Of a stretch of 64,000 nt of DNA, positions 49,208 through 62,651 are shown one piece after another; position 1 is the first letter of the stretch, and every line of letters begins with the position of its first letter. The DNA comes from Epiperipatus broadwayi (lineage: Eukaryota; Onychophora; Udeonychophora; Euonychophora; Peripatidae). A program made the translations under genes and the position numbers. Where the stretch lies: assembly GCA_028023455.1 (NCBI GenBank), contig JAQFVV010006740.1, positions 304,161 to 368,160 of the forward strand. Direction: 5' to 3'. A model generated the notes under the pieces. That model did not search any database, was not told the origin of the DNA, and was given only the letters and a program-made list of their open reading frames with translations.

Positions 49208-49360
49208 GTTACATTTTCATTTAGCATTGTCAAACTTCCTCCACTCACAGCTTTGACGCCATCCATTTCAGAGAAATACACTAATGATTATTACTAATCA
49301 TTTGGGAAACTAGAGACCAACTATAGCACAGATATAAACTTTAAATCTCAGTTAAAGTTT
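49208..49360 (+). repeat. Dispersed repeat, relatives at 49618-49712 and 25245-25402
   Basis: Contains ATTGTCAAACTTCCTCCACT, CATCCATTTCAGAGAAATAC, GATTATTACTAATCATTTG, and a TATAAACTTTAAAT block. Confidence 0.85.
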
Positions 49361-49379
49361 AATATATATATGATTTTTT

Positions 49380-49580
49380 TTAAATTTACACACACGGAGT
49401 TATTCACCTTTTTCCGTTCCGTATGTAATATCTTTATAGATATAATAAACACCTCCATACTTCCCCATTCTTTTTAAATTCATATACATAAAGATATAAT
49501 AAAAGACAAATGACCCACAAGATGTATTTCATGCTGATCCAGCACTCATCAGTTGGCCCAGGTCACTATCTCTCATAAAT
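49380..49580 (-). mobile_element. Palindromic hammerhead-family repeat, half copy with best helix II
   Basis: On the minus strand the ribozyme site (49552-49520) reads CTGATGA, GTGCTG, GAT, CAGCAT, GAAATACAT: core intact and a 6-bp helix II with one G-U. Helix III and helix I 3' strand have diverged (CTTGTGG for ATATTGG), so cleavage is doubtful. The other arm is missing. The copy lies between two direct copies of another repeat (49208 and 49618). Confidence 0.8.
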
Positions 49581-49617
49581 ATCTTTATTATATGCAAAGT
49601 ATTTATCTAGAGTAAAT

Positions 49618-49712
49618 TGTTACATTTTCATTTACCATTGTCAAACTTCCTCCACTCACAGTTTTGATGCCATCCATTTCAGATAAATACATTAATGATT
49701 ATTACTAATCAT
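49618..49712 (+). repeat. Dispersed repeat, relative of 49208-49360
   Basis: Near-identical to the first 95 bp of the copy at 49208. Confidence 0.9.
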
Positions 49713-50178
49713 TATGTATTTTGATCACATTCTAAACATTTCATAAACATATTCTTTCATATTATCATTATTTCACCTTTAATCTTCCTATAATATTATA
49801 TCTAATTACAATTCTATAACTTATTTTACTCCTACTTTTATTATTTTGTTATAAAATAAATAAGTAATTATTTAAATATTCATTAAGATTTGACACTTTA
49901 TTATATTATCTACAATAATATGAATAATTATCAAGTTATCTTTTCAATATCATATCACTTATACGTCATACATTCATTCTGTATTTTGATCTCTAATATC
50001 CAATATAAACTTTCATAAAATTTTTTTTTCTTACATTCTTTTTGTGTTTTCTCATTCTTTCAATAAATGGATTTATCTTATAATCATTAAATGTTTAGCT
50101 ATTTATCATCATCACATACAATCTCTAACTAATTTACAATCTTCTGTAGCCATTCCTAACTACACCTAAACAAAACAA
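49713..50178. other. AT-rich stretch, nothing recognised
   Basis: No coding signal. Confidence 0.5.
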
Positions 50179-50191
50179 CAACAACAACAAC

Positions 50192-50280
<89 letters not shown>
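50179..50280. repeat. (AAT)n tract at the 3' end of a retrotransposon
   Basis: (CAA)n changing to about 29 AAT units, ending in four copies of TTCAA at 50281-50298. On the minus strand it follows the element 3' end as its tail. Confidence 0.95.
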
Positions 50281-50281
<1 letters not shown>

Positions 50282-50606
50282 TCAATTCAATTCAATTCAT
50301 TTATTTACCGTACAAAACTACAGCATAAAGCCAATTACAGTATTGCACCATAACAAATATATAAATACATAAATGAGTTTAAATGACAAATTATTAATAT
50401 AATTATGTGCCATATTTCAATAAAAGATAATTAACACATTTAAAAATCTAAAGTAAAACTAAATATCAGCATATAAACAATTATTATTAAGACATTAATA
50501 GTAACAAATAAATAAAAGGGATAAATATAAAGCACATAATAAAATAAAAAAAACAAAAAAACAATTTTATATATATATATATATAAACAAAATCAAGTTA
50601 AACCAA

Positions 50607-52034
50607 TCAAATCTGACATTTAAATTTAATAGCATTACAAAATTGATTATAATCTAAATTGAAGTAATTAATATTGCTACAAATCTGATTATATAAAGAT
50701 GGTAGCCTAAACAAAGGAGAAAATCTAAGAACATTGGAATGACAAGTTTTAATGTAACAAACAAAAGCAGACCGAGTATCATGCACATGAGATCTAATTA
50801 TAACAGTAGAAATTGTATTAGATAAAAGAACTATTTTATTAAGTTTATAAAGATATTTAATATCTCTATATTGTCTTCTAGAAGAAAGATGAACAGTTTT
50901 ATTTCCCAAAGAAACATATTTAGAAAACTTATTATACACTGATTGTAATAAATTACATCCCTGTTTAGAGCTAGGATTCCAAATGACTGAACAATATTCA
51001 ATGATGGGAAGAACCAATGATAAAAATAATTTAAATTTTGTATCACCATTGAAATGATAACCAAACCTTAGAATAGTACCTATAATTTTTAAAGCCTTAC
51101 CAATAATCATTTCCAAATGAGGAAGAAATAATCCATTACTAGAAAATATAACTCCCAAATCTTTTTGGGATTCAACAGAAATAATTTTGTGAGAATTAAT
51201 AAAATAAGAAAAATGCAAAACTTCAGATTTTTTAGAATACGAGACTAAGCAACATTTACTGAAATTAACAGTCATATTATTTAGATCACACCAAGCACTA
51301 AAATTATCTATATCATTTTGAAGAAGAGTGCAATCAAACACAGATGTGATTCTTCTAAAGATTTTACAGTCATCTGCATAGCACAAAAGATAAGAAGATT
51401 TTAAGCAATCCTTAAGGTCATTCATATAAATGTTAAAAAGCATAGGTGCTAAAATACTACCCTGAGGAACCCCCGAATTACATTTAAAATTAGATGAAAT
51501 AGTATTATTAAATTTAATGTATGCAGTATGACCATGAAGAAAAGATTGAAACCAATAAACAAGCTTAGTAGAAAAACCCATTTGATATAATTTGTGAAGA
51601 AGAATACTGTGGTCTACTTTATCAAAAGCTCTTGATAAATCAAAATAAACAACATCAAGTCTCTGCTGGTCTTCAATTGCATGAGCTATATGATCATAAA
51701 TTGTTAACAAATTAGTTTCTACAGATCTATTAGGTATAAAACCATGCTGTGAAGAAGAAATGAGTTTACTAACATCTAAAATAATTTTATTATAAACACA
51801 CCTCTCAAAAATTTTAGCAATAGTATGTAAAACAGAAATAGGTCTATAGTTATTAATACAATCATGTGATCCATTCTTAAAAATTGGGACCATTTTGGCA
51901 CACTTAAGCACATTAGGAAAAACACAAGAGTTAAGTGATAAATTAAAAATAAATGCAAGAGGTACTGCAATAAATTCAGCTAGCCCTTTGTAAATAAATG
52001 AAGGATAAATATAATTATATACACATCTTTTCAC
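50607..52034 (-). pseudogene. Non-LTR reverse transcriptase, ORF2 C-terminal two thirds
   Basis: 475 open codons with no stop. The element copies its RNA into DNA at a nicked target. Motifs in order: NNYRPISVLHTIAKIFE (about residues 63-79), SSQHGFIPNRS, VYFDLSRAFDKVDHSILL (motif A, about 128), GVPQGSILAPMLFNIYMNDL (motif B, about 190), LLCYADDCKIF (YADD active site, about 219), NFSKCCLVSY, KDLGVIFSS, and a C-terminal segment with PIIEYCSVIW. All catalytic residues look intact. FDKVDH and YADD place it in the Jockey/CR1 superclade. The first 20 residues come partly from the inserted sequence, so the apparent start is not native. An intact RT this long suggests a young copy. Confidence 0.93.
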
Positions 52035-52815
52035 TTCTTTTTCTTTTTAAATTATAGCTCCATGATAATAAATATATAAATTCAACATTCCTTTTCTTTT
52101 TAAAACTTGTTTTTATTCCAACTATAATTTTCTTTCTCCTTCCAATACAACGTTTCAACTACATTCTGTAGTCATTATCAAGTTTCCTTAAAAAATAATA
52201 ATAATAATAAAATAAATAAATAAAAATAAAAAACAAAAATAATAACACAAATAAATAAAATATAAGGCCATTGGAATGCGTTACAAATTTTAAAGAGAGA
52301 ATAAAAAAAGAGGAAGTATATATAGATCATTATAAACCAGTATTAAATAGAATGTTAATAAATAGAGATAAAAAATAAGATAATATAAGAATAATATATA
52401 AAAATAAAAAAAAAGGGGGGGGGGATTATAAAAAGAATGTTAATGGGTAAAGATTTAGAGAAAAGATAATAAATTTATATAAGAAGAGTATTAATTTATA
52501 AAGGTAATTTAAAAGAAATAATTAAAGATAGGGAAGGAGGTAAATAATTGTATTTGTAGATTATAATAATATTATGGTTTTAATTGAATATTGTGTATTT
52601 GGAATGTATTAATATTTTATTTATTTGTGTTATTATTTTTGTTTTTTATTTTTATTTATTTATTTTATTATTATTATTATTTTTTAAGGAAACTTGATAA
52701 TGACTACAGAATGTAGTTGAAACGTTGTATTGGAAGGAGAAAGAAAATTATAGTTGGAATAAAAACAAGTTTTAAAAAGAAAAGGAATGTTGAATTTATA
52801 TATTTTATAAATGAA
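52021..52815. mobile_element. Insertion with about 200-bp perfect inverted repeats, unclassified
   Basis: Left arm 52061-52265 and right arm 52605-52806 are exact reverse complements over nearly 200 bp, including AAATTCAACATTCC, GTTTTTATTCCAACTATAAT, AACGTTTCAACTACATTCTG and a (TAA)n stretch. The 340-bp middle is AT-rich with an AAAAAAAAGGGGGGGGGG run and has no frame. It splits the RT gene at N-Y-x-x-P-S-F-I; both edges carry related TCCTTCATTTAT sequence, a possible target duplication. Each arm holds GACTAC/GTAGTT followed by GAAACGTTG. Identical arms mean recent insertion or conversion. Confidence 0.75.
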
Positions 52816-52829
52816 GGAATATTATAATT

Positions 52830-53345
<516 letters not shown>

Positions 53346-55199
53346 TTTGTTTGGCATCATTTTATTTCTATGATGTGTGTTTCATGTTTAAAAAATATCA
53401 AATATAAAAAATAATTAAAATATAAGCATTCATCATATAATAGTATACTTCAATTGAAGCATTGATTTATCAAAATGCTGTCGATCAATCAAAAATCAAA
53501 GATATCAAAAAAGTATTTGAAAATATAAATTATGAATAGTTTATATTTCTTTTATCAACAAAAATATTTTAAAAATATTTAGGAAAAATTATGATTATTT
53601 TTTCATATTCACCATCAACATTATGCATTCACAATCGTTTAGATTTTTTCACAATACCAAAAAACATATCTTTTCTTCTTTTAAACAAATTATCTTTTGT
53701 AAAATTATCCATTGTTCATCTTTCAAAAATACTATACTACATGATGTTTTGCAAATGAAATTCAGATAGGGTTACAATGTATAGGACATGAAGATATAAC
53801 TAGAGTAAAGACTCAATAGTATAAAATAATTCAACAAAACCTCATGGAAATCAGTGTGAATAAACAACAGGTACAATTTCAACTGATACTCTTAAAAATA
53901 ATGTCTTGGCTTTCTTTCAGCACTTACACATCATTAAAATATGAATATTAAAAAACATTGTCCATGGAAATAAATACAAAGCGCAGGGTTATGTTATTTG
54001 TATTTGCATAATAACTTCTCAGATATAATATAGGCTCATTATCCTATCTTCTTAACACATCCTACTGTATACGAATTCAAGGTTTCATTATTTTACTCTT
54101 TTGTCACTACCATTTAAATAATCTCAAATAGATTTTGACATTTAACATCATAAAATAACTAAGCAAATTTCCCAATAATAAACAAAGTTACATATCACTT
54201 TATCAAACCATGACTTCTATAAGATAAAATGGTCCACATATAAATTTATCTACACATACAAATGAGATTTTATTTTAAAATATTTGTTCAATATTCATAC
54301 ATTGAAATAAATATTAAACGATTTATCTAACAAAGAATCTATAAAATTATGATCATTTTATAAAGTTATAACGAACTTTATGATATAAAAAATAAATAAA
54401 TATATGCATATTTCTAATAGCTTTTATTTCTTAATAAAAATCTATATGTGTTACCAACTCACACATCCATGTGTTCATTTATTTATGTAGCATAATATAA
54501 ATATTAAAATTCTAAGCAACTTTAAGAAAATACACATTGTATAAAATAATTATGATCTAAATTGCCTAATGTGAGTCACATCTTTTAAAATTTTCTGGTC
54601 CAGTTTTACATAAAATATAAAAAATAATAAATCATTCATACTCATTCAGTGTAAATGGATGCACTTTAAAATGTCAAAAAATAAAAAATAAAAAAAATAT
54701 AAAAAAAAAATTCTTTTAAAAAATATTAATATTGTTAGGACTCAAAATATAAAAAAAAATGCAACCTTAACTACATCTTATGATTAAATTAAAATTCTAA
54801 TTGTTAGTATATTTTAAATAAATAATAATAAAACTTATAGTTACTATTCCTCTTCATAAATAAATGTCTTATATAATAAGTTCAGTTAATAACTAAGGAG
54901 TTGTGGTTGCTATGTGATGAAACACTGTTGAAAGCTTTTATTTCTTCTAGCTATTCTTTCCTCAGTGCATAACAAAACACAATAAATATCTGCAGAATTC
55001 TGGAAAATAATGTCAATTTAGTTGATAAAGTTTTAGAATACAGTCTTTTTTCTGTAGATCTTTTAAAAATGATCATTATTTATCCAATAGTTATTTCAAA
55101 ATCCATTTTTAAAAAAGGCAATAGTTGATTAGATGCACATACCATTTGATGGAATTGTTGCTTCATAAAAACTGTAACATATGAACGTTCCCAGGCCAT
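53346..55199. other. AT-rich stretch, nothing recognised
   Basis: No coding signal or matched repeat. Confidence 0.5.
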
Positions 55200-55600
55200 A
55201 TATTTTTTGGATTTTCTTTCTTTTTTCTTATAAAAAAATCAAACATAGAATTTGTAATTTTTAATTTTTTTTTTATTAACATCAACGAAGTTAGAACAAA
55301 AAAAATCAAACACAGAATTGGTAGTTTTTAAAGGTCTTTTTTTTATTAACATCAACAAATTTATAACTTATTACAGTTTTTTTTTTTGGTTTCTTTTTTT
55401 TTTTAAATGTAAAACGTAATATGCTTTTCTTATTAACAACAACAAATTTTCAACTTATTATGGTTGTTTTTTTTGGTTTCCTATTTTTGTTTAAAAAATA
55501 AAATCATTAAATGTAAAACTTAGTAGGTTTTATTTTTTTGGTTTCATTTTTTTTTTTAAATAACATAAACAAATTTAACTTTATGACCGGTTGAACTGAA
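55200..55600. repeat. Degenerate tandem repeat of about 90 bp
   Basis: TTATTAACATCAACAAATTT followed by a T run and TTTGGTTTC recurs near 55275, 55336, 55422 and 55530 with variable spacing. A further copy is at 57362-57435. Confidence 0.65.
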
Positions 55601-55979
55601 TTATTTTGTTTTTTGGCTAATTCATCCTTTAGTGAACTTTTTTGTTAGTATTATATGTTAAAATGCGTGTAAAATGGTATATTTTAGTATAATAATTTTT
55701 TCTGAAAATCGTGTGCTAAAAGGTGGAAAATTCAAAATTCTCACTTTTACGATAGATATAAGCTCTGCCCTGACATGTTCAGCCATTGTCTGCTGCCAAG
55801 GCTGTAAAATGTTCAGCATTTTATGACATTGCAGTTTTCAGTGATGCAAAAATATGTTTCTTAACAAATTTATTATGATTTTAAATACTTTTTTAAAAAT
55901 AATTTGCACTATATTTATTAGATATCAAGAAATATAAATTATGAAATACTTAATTTTCAAAAATATAATGTTATCTCTT
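55601..55979. other. AT-rich stretch, nothing recognised
   Basis: The part 55760-55840 is less AT-biased and has TGTTCAGC repeated twice; no assignment. Confidence 0.45.
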
Positions 55980-56830
55980 TTCCATCGACCAATTTATTTA
56001 TTGCTCGAGTAAGGTAAAACTCTGAACTTTTAATTGGTCAATTCACAAACTCACTGATTGAAATATATTCATCTTTTAATATTATGTTAATTTTAGTTTT
56101 GTTTGCAAAAAGTATATTAATTATTTGTAACATTATGAAAGTAAACAAAAGTTTTTCCAAAAATATATTTTTATTTGTAATTATAGAAATATTCAAAAGC
56201 AGAAAAATTCAAAGAAAAGATTGTAGCAAATTACAAGCAATGCAAACATGATTTATATCCCTCACAGATTTACGTTATTAAAAAAGTTAGGAATTTTGTA
56301 GTAAAATCTTAGAGTTTTTCTAAAAATAATTATATTTTCAGCATATTTTAACCAAAATACATTGTAATATGTAAATAAATGCCAAAAATATTTTAAAACA
56401 TTAATCTTTGTTTGAAAACCAAATAAACAACTTGGGGTAATCTAAACTCTTGACAGGATGTCAAAATTGTTGCTATGGCTGGTTTCTTTTTCAATTTACA
56501 ATCGTGTAAAGAATACAATTTTTTAATAAAACCTTACTACTTTTGTAAAATAACTATATTTTCAGCAGATTTTATAAAAATAATTTATAATATATATGGA
56601 AAATAATAAAAAAACACTCTAAAACATATATTTCATTTTCAACAGTGAAAAATATTTATCGTCGGCCTCTTTTTGACCAAATAATCATCAGCCAATCAGC
56701 ATTGGCCTTCTTCTTTTGTTAAACTTAAACACTCCTAGTATTGATTTTTTACTTGTAAATAATTCAAGAAAGGGCAGCATCTTATGGGACTTTTTCTAAG
56801 CTCAAAAAATGGACGATTTAGAGAGATCTA
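55980..56830 (+). repeat. Dispersed repeat, relative of 15836-16500, with internal duplication
   Basis: Same order of blocks as the 15.8-kb copy, longer because the AATTATATTTTCAGCATATTTT and TAAAACA..TCTA block occurs twice (about 56330 and 56555). Ends with AATTCAAGAAAGGGCAGCAT. Confidence 0.8.
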
Positions 56831-58214
56831 AAGCTGTCAACGTAAATTTGTGTTGAACCCTAGAAAAGAGATATTCGCCACTAACTTAAATATGGCCTCA
56901 AGCAAATTAAAAAAGTCTAACTTTGACATAAACAATCTACATTATTTACAGTAAGAAAATATCATAATTTAGCAATAAATATTCAAAAAATTTAAACTTC
57001 TAAAGCATAATTTATTAGATATAAGAGACATAAATAATTATTCATTTCAATGTGTTAAAAATAATCAGAATTAAAAAATGTTTTGCTGATTTCTAGAAAC
57101 GATGACATGTACATCTTTGTTTTCATTGCAATTTCATTTTTTTAATATTTACAGAAACAAAATGTGAACATTTAAAATTTATTTCAGTAGTAGACAAAAA
57201 TTTCTATTGAATGAAGTCAAATTTATTATTTTCTGAAAAGAAATAATCATTTTTATCATATATTTTACGTTGATGTGTGAGACAAAGAAAAATGTCAGAA
57301 ATGCTGAAATGTAAGATGTGTGATGCTGCAATTTGGAACGGTTAAAGCTTATTATGCTTTTTTGGTTCCACTTTGTTTCATTTTTTTAAAACAACATCAA
57401 CAAATTTAAAACCCATTACACATTTTTTGGTTCTGCTTGAAATGGTATTATTTAGCCACCATCCTGTTTCACTTACTATGTTCCATAGTAGTATCTTTTT
57501 CACAAGTTTGAATCCTACAAGGTTATGTATATAATCAGAATAATTTATTTTGATATGTAATAGTGTATATGTGTGTGTATGTGTGGACATGGTGTGCACA
57601 TTTAATATATTAATGTCAGTATGTGTGTAATGTATACACAGTTATACATTTAAAATTAATAAAATCATATAATTAAATTAAGTTGTGTGAACATTATTAT
57701 ATGTATGTAAGCTCTTACATATATATGCAAGAGAAGCTATAATGCAATATATTTACAGAAGCATTACAACTCTTTTAAATTTATATAAATTTGAAATCTT
57801 CTCAGTTAAAAACTCTCTATTTAAATGCATTGGTATATAAATTTTAATTCCTGTGATAGTCTCACACACACATATGATAAAATGTTTACAATCTTAAATG
57901 CTTTTAAAAAAAGTTATATGTTTATTTTATTTTTTATAAAAAAGTTGTAAATAATTGGAAAACCATCGTAAGCAGTTAATAAAACATAAGAGTAAAATTT
58001 TAAATGTATTTTAAAAATAAAAACTAAGATCAAAGAGTGATCTGTTTAACCATCACTGTTTTAGTCAAGAAATGACCAAAGATTTTATTTTTATGGATTT
58101 TAAATTATTGATAAAATTTTTGTAGAATGTTGTAAACAGGAAACTCAATTTACCAATTTTTCTTGTATAAATAACTGTAAAATTTAAATAAGGGGTTCAC
58201 TTTTTAGAATTTGA
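56831..58214. other. AT-rich stretch, nothing recognised
   Basis: Apart from the repeat copy at 57362-57435, no recognisable content. Confidence 0.45.
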
Positions 58215-58440
58215 TATAAAATTGTTGCCAGTTGCTATGACTGACTGAAAAATGGAGCTTGGTGGTGAAAGCCATACCATTTGCCAGATCTCCTCTCAAG
58301 AGATCGGTCTGTGAAAATGGCAGAATAGGGAGACCTATAGACTGCTAAGAAGACATTGGGAAGGGAGCAGCCTAGCTGAGAATGATGTTGCTACAGTGAC
58401 AGAGAAGCCTCAGCAAAAAAGATGCAGTAACAATTTTTAC
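58215..58440. other. Unidentified, clearly less AT-rich block
   Basis: About 225 bp with balanced composition (CTCTCAAGAGATCGGTCTG, GGGAAGGGAGCAGCCTAG) between AT-rich flanks. Translations show stops in all frames; no tRNA or snRNA fold recognised. Probably an old insertion or a non-coding exon. Confidence 0.35.
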
Positions 58441-58982
<542 letters not shown>

Positions 58983-59235
58983 CTTTCAAAAGAACTTTAT
59001 TGAATATAACAAGAAAAGGTTACATTTATAACTATTTTACCACACGCAGATGAATTGAAGTCAGTATAAATAAGTTGAAAATTGTAATTGGGGGGAAGGG
59101 TAACAAAGACAAAGGATATGCATGTGGTTTACAAATTTGAGTTTACGTTATTTTCTTTAAAATATATACATCCAATTAGTTTTGTGCACTTGTGAAGCTC
59201 TTAGTTCTGTTTTTTATTAGTCTTTTTTTTTTTCT

Positions 59236-60546
59236 CTATAATTTTGAGTGCTGTTGTAATATTGACCAAGTAGCTGTGTACATCTTTTGGGATACAATTT
59301 TTTCATCCCTTAAGCGGAGCTGTTCCATTTTGTTCCAGAATGTGTTTGGATGTCTTCTTGGATTATTGTTGTACATGAATGAGCATCTTGTACACCATAG
59401 TGAAAACAATATAAAAGTACTTGCTCGAATATGTGGGTAGCTACCCTTAATAAATGATTGTAAAAGGGTTTGAATGTCACAATTTCTTTGTTTGTACAAT
59501 GATGGTATGGATGAACGAATATTATCAAATACAGGGCAGGTAAAAAGAAAATGTTCTTGTGTCTCAGTTTCTCTATGACACAACCAGCATATGTCTTCTG
59601 TATTTATGTAATGCCTTCTATATCTACAAAAGTGTAATGTTGGCAATGCTTCAAGATTTAATTTGAGTAGAAAATCATAATATTTGGGTTATAATGACCA
59701 GAATTTAAATTTTTGGGTTAGTTGTCTATTATTAATGTTTAAAATTGGTTTTTTATCATTTAGGGGAGAGCAAATTATCTGGTATACATCCCAATATTTA
59801 AATTTATCTTGTGGTGGTAAAAAAATAATGTTTGGAATGTTAAGAATTAGTGTAAGCAAGGTTTTCCAATATCCATTGGTTGGTGGTGGTTTATCTGTTG
59901 GGGTAATCTTGAAGAACACTTTCATGTATGGAAATAAATAAGCACATGCAGAAATGAGATTTAATGTCTTTTGAATGTTAAAAATATGTATTGAATAGAG
60001 TTCTAAACCATTTTGTATTAGAGGAGCTTGAATAGGTTTTAGTGAAACCGAAACAATCTTTTTTCCCCACAGCAACTTTCTACATAATGAGTTTATTTTA
60101 CTAGTAAAAGATTTAGTGTATAGTATTATTGGAGAATAGTATGTGATTCGAGTCATAATTAATAGATTAAACAGGGATACTTTTGAATATAGTGAAAGGT
60201 AAGATTTTGATAGTGAATCAATTATATTTTCTATTTTATTTTTAATTTTGTCTTGTATTTGTCCACATTTCTAGATTGCTCAAATAGCAGGGGAATCCCA
60301 CAAAAGAGCTGGGTTTTCCTTAAAATGTTGTGTGTGAAATTGTCCTGTATATATTGACCATGCAGAAGATTTATCCATGTTAAACTCCAGCTTGTATTTA
60401 TTAGTGTATGAATTAAGAATTTTCAATAGAGTTGGGATCTGTTTTTTAAAAGTTAAAAAAATCGAGACATCATCCATGTAGGCAATACAGGAGATGTTTG
60501 CTTTTAGACCAGGTATGTATATGCCTGATAATTTTTTTTCTATCAT
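59236..60546 (-). pseudogene. ORF2 RT palm C-part, thumb and C-terminal zinc motif
   Basis: Begins in the new frame with MIEKKLSGIYIPGLKA, then ISCIAYMDDVSIFL (YMDD active site, 60487-60458), LEFNMDKSSAWSI, stops near 60280 and 60200, then YSPIILYTKSF and KLLWGKK (59689-60156), and finally CWLCHRETETQEHFLFTC (CX2CX8HX4C, about 59590) typical of the ORF2 end. All three pieces share one frame. Confidence 0.88.
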
Positions 60547-60548
60547 AT

Positions 60549-61748
60549 TCAGTAAGGGATTGATATAGAAAGTAAAAAAAGAGCACTTAGTGGTGAACCT
60601 TGTGGAATTGAACAGTAAGGTACAAAAGAGGGGGAATTCTTACCATTAAGTGTAATATGTATTTCTCGACTTAATAGAAGATTGGTGATTAAATATATTA
60701 AGGATCCTGGTATTGTTGTGTCTGCCAATGCTTCAACAAGGAGTTCAATTGGAATCATATCAAATGCTGATTTTATATCCAGTTGGATTACAACTGGACT
60801 ATATTTTTTATTATTTCTGACAGAATCAATAACTGTTTTGAATAGAAAGGCTGCTTGCATTGTAGACGAGCCTTTCTTAGCAAACTGCATTTTAGATAGT
60901 ATAGGTATGATATAGGGTTCTATTTTGTCTTTAATGATTGACTCCAGCAGTTTGATACCCAGAGGGCTCATTGATATGGGCCTTAGATTGTTTAGTGTGG
61001 TAATTTTTTCATGTGTTTTGATAAATGGTACTAGTAAAATAGGGCATAATCCATGTATATGATGGATCTTTCTTGTTAGAAAGTTTGCTAGATTACACAG
61101 ATACTGAGCAGTAAAATTTTCTAAATGCTTGAATACAAAGCAAGGTATACCATGCATTCCTGGGTGACTGGAGTTTGGGGTTGATGCTAATTTTTGAATA
61201 AAGTCTTTGGGAGTAAATACTATATCTTCTTCTGGCTCACTGAGAAAAAATGGCACAGGGCTGAATTTTTTCTTCTCTTGAAGTTTGGATTTGAAATGTG
61301 TGTAGAGAGGTAGCAACATGTTGTAACCAGAAATTATATCTTCTTGTATTTTAATTGCTGTCGGTATGTGAGTTGATGGCTTTTGTCCCAGTGCTCAGCA
61401 AATATAGTGTCTGGACCATGTGTGTGTCTGTGTCAAAAAGAGTTTTCTTTTTTTAATTGCCAGGTATTCTTTAAGTTCTTCAGAGACTGATTTATAAAGT
61501 TTCTTCAGGGCAATCACATTTGAACAGCCTTGTTTATTTGTAGTACTGTTTGTGATTCTTTTGTGTGTTTCATCTACAAGAGCTAGAAGCCTTGAAGGGG
61601 CTGGGGTAGCCCTTGTTATGACATTAATTGTATATGAAATAATGTTAACAAAGGCAATCCATGTTTGCACTGGATCCATTTCAATGTCTCGAAGTTTGAA
61701 GAGATATATATATATATTTCTGAGAATAAATATTCTGGGGTTTGACAT
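60549..61748 (-). pseudogene. ORF2 linker and RT fingers/palm N-part
   Basis: The frame continues as DIEMDPVQTWIAFVNI, one stop near 61393, then HPGMHGIPCFVFKHL, LNNLRPISMSPLGIKLLESI (motif 1), FAKKGSSTMQAAF, VVIQLDIKSAFDMIPIELL (motif A with D), and CSIPQGSPLSALF (motif B). At a T7/A7 run near 60575 the frame slips. Confidence 0.88.
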
Positions 61749-61749
61749 G

Positions 61750-62464
61750 GAAGAAGCACTCTAATTGTGTTTCCAATAGATGTTATTGATCTGTATATAA
61801 AATCATTCTTTAGTGAAACAATAATTGCAGAATGGTCTGATAATGATGAGTTTTTTATTGTTAGGCTGATCATGTGATGTAACACTGGTGAGTAGAAGAC
61901 CAGGTCAATTAATGATGAAAACCTGCCATTATTAAATGTTACTGAATTCTGTGGGAGATAGCCTTCTCCACTCATGAGTGGTATGGCTAGTAAGTGCAAC
62001 CATTTTGTGACAAACTCATTGTATGACATGTTGAAATAACCAAGTAAAATTAATGGATGTGATGAGGATGGTATTTTGGAATTTATAATTTGAATGACTT
62101 TATTAATTACTGTGTGATTTGGAGGTAAATAAACAAATGCTACATTCAATGTAACTGTTTTATCATATAGTGTTATAATTAATATGTGTGCATCTATATA
62201 TATTATTTTGAATGAGTAGAAGGGGCAGGTTTTCATTACTACTACTCCTGTTTCTGCTGAGGGTGAAAATGATGCTTGGGAGAATGCTGAGTATCCTTGA
62301 TTATTAAGATAGTTAGATGGATTAATCTGAGATTTATTATAAATTTTTGTTTCAAGTAACCCTAGCAAATGAGGTTGTATAATTTCAAGCCATTTTATTA
62401 ATTGATAGTTTTTTCCCAGTGAGTTTAATCCATGGATGTTCAATGATGCTATTTTTATATTCAT
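61750..62464 (-). pseudogene. ORF2 APE-type endonuclease domain
   Basis: Starts at MNIKIASLNIHGLNSL (62464), the usual ORF2 start with N14-like residue, then HLLGLLETKI (catalytic E), FVYLPPNH, LILLGYFNMSYNEF where the usual GDxN reads GYFN (D to Y), SSLIDLVFYS and LSDHSAIIVSL (SDH end). The replaced aspartate would damage catalysis. The frame shifts in a TA run at 61707-61719. Confidence 0.88.
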
Positions 62465-62651
62465 TATAGTTTCACTCAATAAAAACAGAACACACCCGAT
62501 GTAGTAATTAGTTATAATTTTATATAGTTTAGATAACTTGCAAAAATTATGACAAAGAATTTTTATGTCTGGAGGTTCTACTTCCTCCCTCCTGTGATAA
62601 TTTTGCACATTTGCTTTTTTATTGGTGCTAAGGCCTTCATCTGAAGTGTAT

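Noticed and set aside
52125-52165. Stem plus GAAACGTTG in both arms of the 52-kb insertion as a hammerhead with a paired C3U/G8A change.
   Set aside because: Helix II and a possible helix III exist, but the two strands expected to form helix I are not complementary.
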